Shown: in pieces, positions 57,166 through 64,000 of the stretch
How the letters are laid out: each line of letters starts with the position of its first letter
Position numbering within the stretch: the first letter of the stretch is position 1
Source: Ectocarpus siliculosus
Taxonomy: Eukaryota > Sar > Phaeophyceae > Ectocarpales > Ectocarpaceae
Assembly: GCA_000310025.1 (NCBI GenBank)
Contig: FN649738.1
Location: 365,980 to 429,979, forward strand
Length of the DNA stretch: 64,000 nucleotides
Direction of reading: 5' to 3'
Program-made: the position numbers and the translations under genes
The notes under the pieces: generated by a model
Database searches by the model: none
What the model was told of the DNA's origin: nothing
Seen by the model: the letters and a program-made list of their open reading frames with translations, nothing else

Positions 57166-59087
57166 ACGCTCTGCCTTCTCCGCTTGTTGAGCACAGTCTT
57201 GGTGTGCACCTCTTGCTCTCCGTCGAACGGTCCTCCCTCGAGAATGAAAAAGTTATCCTCCGAGCGTTCGGCTTCGTCCCCGTTGATCCAGAGCCTCTCC
57301 ACCGGCGACCGCCCTCCGCGGGGCTGGATCTGACCAAAACGGACGACGTGGGAGGGGAGCACCAAAAAGCGGCGCTGGCAGCAGTCAGTGGAAACGAGTT
57401 CCTATCACCTGGGACGTACCATATACCAAGCTCTAGGTACAAGCATATGACGAACAGGTCACAGCAACAGAAAATACAGCCACGCATACATATCCGGCCA
57501 AGTTGAGGGCATGCACGGAGAGACCGCTGGGGTGCTGCAGTATCAACTTGACGCCAGCCTGCATGTACGTGTCATATACCGAGAGCAAACGAAGAGGTAC
57601 TAAGGGCGCGTGGGTGTCGTGCTGTCACGGGGCCCCACAAATGATGCGTGTACGACAGTCCCGAGTAAAATTTACGATGAGTCCTCAATGCCTGTTATAG
57701 GCATCCACGTTTTACATGTGGACTAGCAAACCGGGTCGTCGGACAGGAACTGCCCGCCCAAAGACATGTTCATGCCTACACTATTCTATCCGGTAGAAGG
57801 TCTTTGCCTTTAAGGCCTTCGCAGGAAAAAACTTGAGCACCAGCGGCGTAACGATATACGAGATCCACTGACCAAAGCATGTACCGGTTGACCCAGACAT
57901 GTGCCTTAGAAAACCAACAACAACGTCGTCGAAACCATTCGACCAAGCAGTATGCAAGGCCGGTTTACCCAGGCTTGAGAACATCAACCTCACACACACA
58001 CACCATTCTCTCGACTTTGCTGTTTTCGCGAGCATATCACCTTCCAGTAGAACTCGTTGCTGCCCTCAAAGAGGAACGTCTGGTCAGAGCCACCCTCACA
58101 GGGGACGAAGTGCCACGAGATGTCCCACCGACCGTCTCCGTCCGCGGCAAAGTCCAGATCGCCGAACAAGCATTCTGGGCACCTGTTGCACACCGTCGTG
58201 GCCTTTTCGCTGTCACTGCTGTCGTGTATCGTCCGGTTTTCGAACGAGGATGCTCGTCGACTGACGAGGTTTTTTAATATATTCTCTTACCTGCTACCAC
58301 GGAAGGCGCCAGCGTCAGTTGGACCAGTACCGATATCAGAAGGCACTGAGCAGAGACTGGGACGATTTACACTGTGAAACAACATAAACAACGACCTCAA
58401 GCACCGAGGCGCGGCAGAGCAACGACAAAAAAGGAACAAAAATCGAACCCGTCTATCCTCTAAGCTGGCGAGCCACAGCCCGCAGACGCGAGCCACAGCT
58501 CGCAGACACAAGCATTCAAGAGCAGCAAGCATTGAGAGCTTTCCCGTGATCCAGTCCCGTTTCCAGAGGACCGCCTTGGCGAGAAATAAAGAATTATGAG
58601 AAAATAGAACAGGGAGGGGGTACGCAGACCGTTATCCCTAACCCAAACGCCAACCCAACTTCCCCGATTGCATGCTTTGTTCACCATGTTGCACATACTT
58701 AAAAAACCGCACAACCATGCCAAGGCTACTGGCTCCAGACCTGTCTGTCACGTACGCCTTGAACGCCCCTTCCACGGGGTCCCTGCCCTCCCCCTCCCCA
58801 AAGCCCTCCCCCTCGATGCACGCGCCGCACATGTACGAGTCCGCGTACTGCTCGTCGTTCAGGGCGACCGGGATCATCCCGTCGTACATCTCCGGGAGCG
58901 GGGATCGGATCGCGCAGTTGCCGTCCCCGTCGGGGGTGACCCCGTAGTACGTGGCATCTCCGGAGAACTGCTCATCGTAGGGGGGCGGGATCAGGGGGAC
59001 TATCATCGCCGACCGAGCTCGCGGCGGGAGGAGGGCGGCGAGGGTCGCGGCAAGGAGGAGGAGGGGTTTCTTGCTGTGTGGAGGCAT
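57153..59087 (-). CDS. secreted expansin-like protein, three exons
   Basis: Expansins loosen cell walls non-hydrolytically. They have a double-psi beta-barrel domain followed by a beta-sandwich domain. Exons: 59087-58741, 58182-58041 and 57329-57153, phases 2/1 then 0, about 221 residues. Residues 1-25 are a signal peptide (MPPHSKKPLLLLAATLAALL). The barrel follows, with GDATYYG near its start, the PVALNDEQYADSYMCGACIE segment, and VTDRCPECLFGDLDF, which includes the TD motif whose Asp is needed for activity in studied expansins. Exon 2 ends at FYWK and exon 3 continues IQPRGGRSPVERLWINGDEA, the start of domain 2, then SEDNFFILEGGPFDGEQEV. Domain 2 looks shortened: the last 16 or so residues are encoded by a unit of the adjacent minisatellite. 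A donor at GAG|GTGCAC could lead to an unseen exon. An upstream in-frame ATG at 59240 lacks a signal peptide and is less likely. Confidence 0.82.
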
Positions 59088-62000
59088 GTTGGTGGCCGTA
59101 CGCAGCGGCGGCGACTGGATAGGCCTTGTCTGTCTCCGTGTGTCGTTAGATTGTGCAGTTGGTCGAAGAGGGAACAGGATGCAGAGAGTTAAAAAAAAAG
59201 GGAGACAGAAACAAAAAGAGCGGAGGCCAGAGAGCGGCAACAGGTACGAGAGGTCGGTCAGTCAAAGCGACAACTACCCCTGCTGGAGGCACCAAACACC
59301 GCCCAAAGGTAATCACATGCCAGTCATGGCGTCCATCATAACGTTGTCACGGGGAAAAGCTGGAGCTCGGTCGCTGTCGCAGTTGACAGATCAGTTCGCG
59401 GCCATGACGTACTGTACAGTAGTAGCGTACGAACACAACACGCAGGTTTTCGTTTCCAAACCGTATGGGACATGGGACTACTCTGTCATGAAGTCATGAA
59501 CTACTTCCGTAGTTCAGCAAGGTGTTTACCCAGCAGATATTTACGCCACAAAACTACTTCGCGCGCACCACCACCATCGGCGCGGCCCTGGCCAGGACAC
59601 TGGATGTCGAAGGCCTCATATTAGGGCGGGCATCTACAGCAGTACGGATGGATGCCCGCGGTCCCTCCGTCATGCTTTAGGCGGACACATGTTGAACGGT
59701 CGAAGAGCACAACAAAGTAGGCGTAAAAGAGCGGCAACGCCACCGCTGACTTGACCTTCCCTTGATCACATGATCACACGCAAGCCTTCGCAGCACCCTC
59801 TCACCTGAAGACGGGTGCAGCTCACAGCAGCAGCGTTAGCAAGGCAGTGAGAGCCTGATGCTCCTCGCAGTACAGGAGTCCCTCCGCGCCCACTTTTCTG
59901 TCAGGTCAAACTTCGGGCCGGTGGACCCACGAGGTCCTGGAATATACACAACCCGCAAGTAGGCTCTCAAGCACAAGCCACGCAGGGGCTCGGGGTTCGA
60001 TTTTACCCTCGGGGAACGCACGACACGAGAAAGACAGCACACAGACAGGCCCAGGGGGCACCGCGAAAGAAAACAGAGCTCGATCCGAACCCAAGGTACG
60101 CCACCTCGTACTGACTGTCGCATGATACTGCCCTCGGCGTGGCCCCCACGAAAGATCGGTGGGTTCATGATCCAACTACGTACGTCTACGTATTGCCTAC
60201 CGCATCACCCCGTTCTTGGGCCTTTATGCGCCGCTGTGTCCACACGCCCTAGATAACTTGGAGCCCAAACCGGCTTGCTGTGGGGTGGGGAGGTATCCTC
60301 ATATTCAGCAGTACCAGATATCTAAACCGCTCCCTCTCTAGAAAGAAATCCCGAACACCGCCCTTTGCCCTTTTTTTTGCTTCGCGTCCTTGGAGTGTTT
60401 GGACCCGCGTGAGACGCGTTGGGAACATTCCATGCTACGAGGATACCAAAGGGACCGCTACCACCCTCCCGGAATTTATGGGCACCCCTCGCAGTTTTCG
60501 GCACTCCTCCAAACAGACATTTGATCGAGACAGCGCCGAATAGGGAAACAAACTTCCCGGCTTTCTTTACTTTTGACGTACAAGTATTTTGTGCTCAAGT
60601 ACAGTATTAAACATCGAACGACCTACAGCAGTATCTATTCCATAGTTCGCGTACCGAGCAGCACAAATGCGTGTTGATTGGAGATAACGATTCTGTGAAA
60701 ATCAAACACGGTGTATTGGACCATCGAGTGTGTGTGCTGGAAGAGCCCACAAAAACACAAAAACATAGTCTACCGGGTGTGGGCTGGCAACTAAAAGCTA
60801 GAACGGCTGTGTGTTCTGTGACGGCGCCCAGGCTATGATACTGCGACATGCAGAAAATGTTGGGCGACTGCCCACGTTCGTCGGGCAACTCCATGGTTTG
60901 TAAGGGGGCGGCAAGGAATATGGACCGACATAACACTACATTGTAGGTGGGCTGGGTTGGTGAGGCAACGCAAACACTATACCACCAAAGGAGCCAATAA
61001 ATACCACTGCTGTATGTTTGCACATGTAAAAACCTACCATGGCATTCGGCATGACACAGCCACCATCATGCAATGGGTCGTCAACCGTAAAAGCTCTCCA
61101 CGATTGACCGATGCTTCGCAGTGCAAAGACTCACGAAGGGGAAAGACTCTAGTCTAATTCCGCGGGACCTCCTCAAGCCCCAAATCTACTAGGAGTACAT
61201 CGAATCCTTTTTACTACTCCGGCCCCTGATTCTTCGACCTGACATTTCCTGCCACCAGTAAGGGACAAAATACAGGGCCGCCGACAGATACGAATAACAC
61301 TTCCATTCGAGGGATGACTTCACCCTGCTGGGGCTTCTCGTCAAGCATCAACTGCGACGCAGTCAAAACGTATTCTGTGACAACAACAAAAACGTCTGAG
61401 CGCAACACACAACGTTCAGCTCCTTCGCAAGCCTGTTTATGCCAGCCGCAAGCAAGAAATAATTCCTTGCCGCCGCCACGAACGAACAAGAAACAAACGC
61501 TTACATTCGAAACAAAACACGCAGCCGCACGTCTTCCACAACTAACTCTCTTGATTCCATTCCTCGCTGAGCGCAAGTACCGACGAAAGGACTTTGTCGC
61601 AAAAAGCCAACCAATCAGAGGCAGGCCATCAGCATTTTGAGAGGTAGGACGTAAAACACCAGAGCACCCGCCACGTAAAAAAACCGCACCACCACCGGTT
61701 CGATCCATGATTCCCACGGTATTGTTGCGGTTCTTTCCGCTTAGGCCGAGCCCACATGGAGAACCGTCCCGGCAAAGCGGCCGATGCCATATTTCCCGTA
61801 CAACCCCGCCGTGTCATCAACTTTTGTAACACAACAGATGATCGTCGCTACGTCACTTGAACAACTCGCGGGCCCACATGACAGCTGTTAGACCTCCGTG
61901 CAAATCACGCCGCGTTTCTGTCGTCAACGCAGTCTAAATGCTGTAAAACTCGAAACGCAACGCAGCCTTCTTGACGTAAAACTCTGTGCAAGCACGAAAC

Positions 62001-62202
62001 GCTTCCTCTATTGCGTTGTGTTCATGCATGCATGGCGCCAAAATTACAGGGCATGGCCGCCGGCCCGGTGACGAGGCGTGGCGTCTTTCACTCATCATCG
62101 CCATCGTCTAGCCAACTACAATCCTTCATGCATCACCACCTCACCATCATAGTCAGCGAGACAATCCTTCATTAATGATGATGATCATCGTCAACCAATC
62201 AT
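59088..62202. other. intergenic, no gene recognised
   Basis: Lies between the start of the expansin-like gene and the 3' end of 2-isopropylmalate synthase; both are on the minus strand. It must include the expansin promoter and the synthase terminator, but no specific element could be identified. A 167-codon minus ORF at 61214-61717 has no recognisable motif. Confidence 0.4.
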
Positions 62203-63693
62203 TCACACTACGTCCTTCTGTGGGTGGGCCTTGTCCGGCTGCCCCCTGTTGCTGAGGAGACGGTTTACCGCGTGAAGGTAGGCCTCGGCAGACGCATGGA
62301 TCACGTCCGTGTCCGCCGCCTTCCCGATGTACTCTCGCTTCGACAGCTCGTCCTGGACACGCACGGTCACCTCTCCGAGAGCATCGATCCCGGCCGTCAC
62401 GCTGGTCTCGCGAACGGTCATCACACCAACACACAGCAACGGGCCCGCAGTCAGGAAATGTTTCGTGAAGAAACAGAGGTTCAAATCTTGACGAAAAAAT
62501 GAGACAAAAGGGAAAAAGAAAGACAGTTCAGCTGTGGATCCTACACCTACAGTTAACTAACTACTGTGCTCGATAGCAGCGACTATGAAGAAAGAAACTG
62601 AGCCTCGATCCGATTGTGACGTTTCTTATCTCTAGGTCCATTCGGTAAAACAGCATCAGACGAGGAAAAAAGAAACAACTGAATCTGGAAACAGGGACCA
62701 CAACACGTCTCCACTTTTCAAAACTGCGGTCAAGACAAAGGTACCATATGCGAGACGAAAATCGGCAGGGACCACAAGAGTCGCAAAAATACAGAGGCGT
62801 AGGACTGGGCCAGGAGTGATGAGCGAGAGGTGAGAGCGACTAGGAGTGGATCAATCCCAAGATGACCTTCGACATGTGTAAGTAGTGGCGATTGCGTAAA
62901 CCCCTGTGTAAATACGATCATGCTTGATTACAATCACATAAAGCCGACGCCAGCAGAAAACAACGATCTACAGCCGTGTGTGTGTTCTTCCCTGGCGCCA
63001 GTCCGCACACCTTTCTATTAGGTGTATAAATTTGACGTCGGGGTCACAGGAGGAAGGCACATTGGGTTAACGAAGGTGCGGTGTCTTCCCGCCTGTCGCT
63101 GAGGACTTAAGGTTGCTCACCCGGCCCACGAAGAACTACGATGCACGCCTCGTTGGCAGACACCCTCACAAACATTTTTCTGTCTGTAATCCGGAGATAT
63201 GCTTAGCCTCCCCCATGACGCCCCCTTAACGGGGGGTGATGACCTACAGAATTTTTTTTTCTGTTTTTAGCCGCACGGAGACTGACGCGTTCTCATCGTT
63301 CAGCCGGTTAGCGCGCTGTCAATGTCAACAACAGAGACACACACACAAGTTCGACCTTCAGAAAGCACTTTCTGTCTTCAGCCGCACTGAGGCTGACATG
63401 TTCTCATTGGTCAGCCGGATAGCGCGCGGTCGATGCCAATACTTCAAAAAAATCACACGCAAGTGCGACACACGCAACTCGAGACGTGTCGGCGCCAAGG
63501 AAGGCCTCTCTTCCCACCTTGCCACTGAGTACTCCAACAGCTTCGTGCTCCTGGTCCCCACGATGTCGTCGATGGCCTTGTAGGCCGCGTCCACTGGACC
63601 AGTGCCGATGGCGGCCACGCACCCCTCCTTCTCCAGGTCGGTGTCGTACAGAGTCACCGTTGCCGTCGGCTTGTTGGTGGTTCCGGCCGCAAC
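62203..63693 (-). CDS. IPMS: 2-isopropylmalate synthase, C-terminal part (truncated by window edge)
   Basis: The enzyme condenses acetyl-CoA and 2-oxoisovalerate in the first committed step of leucine synthesis. Only its last two visible exons are here: 63693-63518 and 62401-62203 (phases 0, then 2/1; TGA stop). They encode the C-terminal regulatory domain that binds leucine: [32 protein letters not shown] and LEYSVAS in the first, [35 protein letters not shown] and AVNRLL in the second. These motifs match the LeuA dimer domain closely. The catalytic TIM barrel lies beyond the right end of the window. In algae the protein is expected in the plastid. The 1.1-kb intron between the two exons contains an R1 repeat. 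Confidence 0.92.
63180..63445 (+). repeat. dispersed repeat family R1 (double copy) in an intron
   Basis: Two tandem R1 units (tttagccgcacggagactga, gttcagccggttagcgcg; and ttcagccgcactgaggctga, attggtcagccggatagcg) within the intron of 2-isopropylmalate synthase. The upstream block with catgacgcccccttaacggg is also present. Confidence 0.6.
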
Positions 63694-64000
63694 CTGAAAG
63701 AAACGCACAAAACAACGTCGGGGGCGGGGGGGGGGCGAAAAAGGTTGAGGGAACGTAATGCATGTTCAACTGAGTTCTTATGTTCTTATGAGCGTATGCA
63801 TGTCTTCCAGTTGACGAGGCCGGCGCCCAAAGTGGAGGTGCTTGTATTCGTGTAAGACCATCAAAACAACCGATGTCTGTTGTTGTCGTTGCCGTTGTCG
63901 TTTTCATCGTCGTCGTGATCATTGGTGCTATCGCTTTCGTTCGCCTGGTTGTCGCTGCCGTTTTCCGGAGGGGGGGAGGGGGGGGGGGGGGGGGGCCCCA
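63694..64000 (-). other. intron of 2-isopropylmalate synthase, G-run at window end
   Basis: On the minus strand this precedes the acceptor at 63694 and is presumably intron. No further synthase exon is visible. The last 30 bases are almost pure G, which may be a real homopolymer or a poorly resolved assembly end. Confidence 0.5.

Noticed and set aside
57781-58035. 84-codon minus-strand ORF as a third expansin exon
   Set aside because: Its acceptor is too close to the exon 2 donor and its residues do not match domain 2; the exon at 57329-57153 continues FYWK with IQPRG in the right phase.
63965-64000. Possible structural end feature (G-run)
   Set aside because: A homopolymer at the very edge of the window is more likely a low-resolution assembly stretch than a functional site.

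Overview
This looks like nuclear DNA of an intron-rich stramenopile, most likely a brown alga (Phaeophyceae). That is an inference. It rests on short exons (about 50-180 bases) separated by introns of roughly 100-1500 bases with GT...AG ends and pyrimidine-rich acceptors, an overall near-balanced but patchy base composition, many small dispersed repeats, and FNIP-like repeat genes of a kind I associate with Ectocarpus and relatives. There are no prokaryotic operons, rRNA genes, convincing tRNA genes or CRISPR arrays.

Layout. (1) 0.5-2.8 kb: a weakly supported four-exon minus-strand gene for a low-complexity protein. (2) 2.8-9.6 kb: gene-poor, with copies of a small dispersed repeat, two identical GAAA-loop hairpins and a perfect 29-bp hairpin. 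(3) 9.6-22.9 kb: a rearranged locus of FNIP/LRR-like repeat genes. It holds one plus-strand copy with a premature stop, one head-to-head chimeric pseudogene and one intact minus-strand gene, embedded in three diverged copies of a long non-coding segment and several non-autonomous transposons. (4) 22.9-32.9 kb: repeat-rich, with a few coding-like fragments. (5) 32.95-35.46 kb, minus: frataxin (three exons). (6) 37.0-53.9 kb, plus: one large gene of about 26 exons encoding an unrecognised, mostly helical protein of about 910 residues; splice phases chain through almost every junction. (7) 57.15-59.09 kb, minus: a three-exon secreted expansin-like protein whose 3' end merges into a 48-bp minisatellite. 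(8) 62.2-64 kb, minus: the last two exons of 2-isopropylmalate synthase, which continues beyond the window.

The housekeeping genes imply a mitochondrial iron-sulfur cluster/iron role (frataxin), leucine biosynthesis (probably plastidial) and cell-wall loosening (expansin). They are neighbours, not a pathway. All exon coordinates were read by hand from splice motifs, frame continuity and protein similarity recalled from family knowledge; no alignment or transcript data were available. The most distinctive parts are the FNIP-like gene cluster with its inverted chimeric copy, the 26-exon unknown gene with a duplicated pseudo-exon and a transposon family in its introns, and the expansin with a repeat-derived C-terminus.
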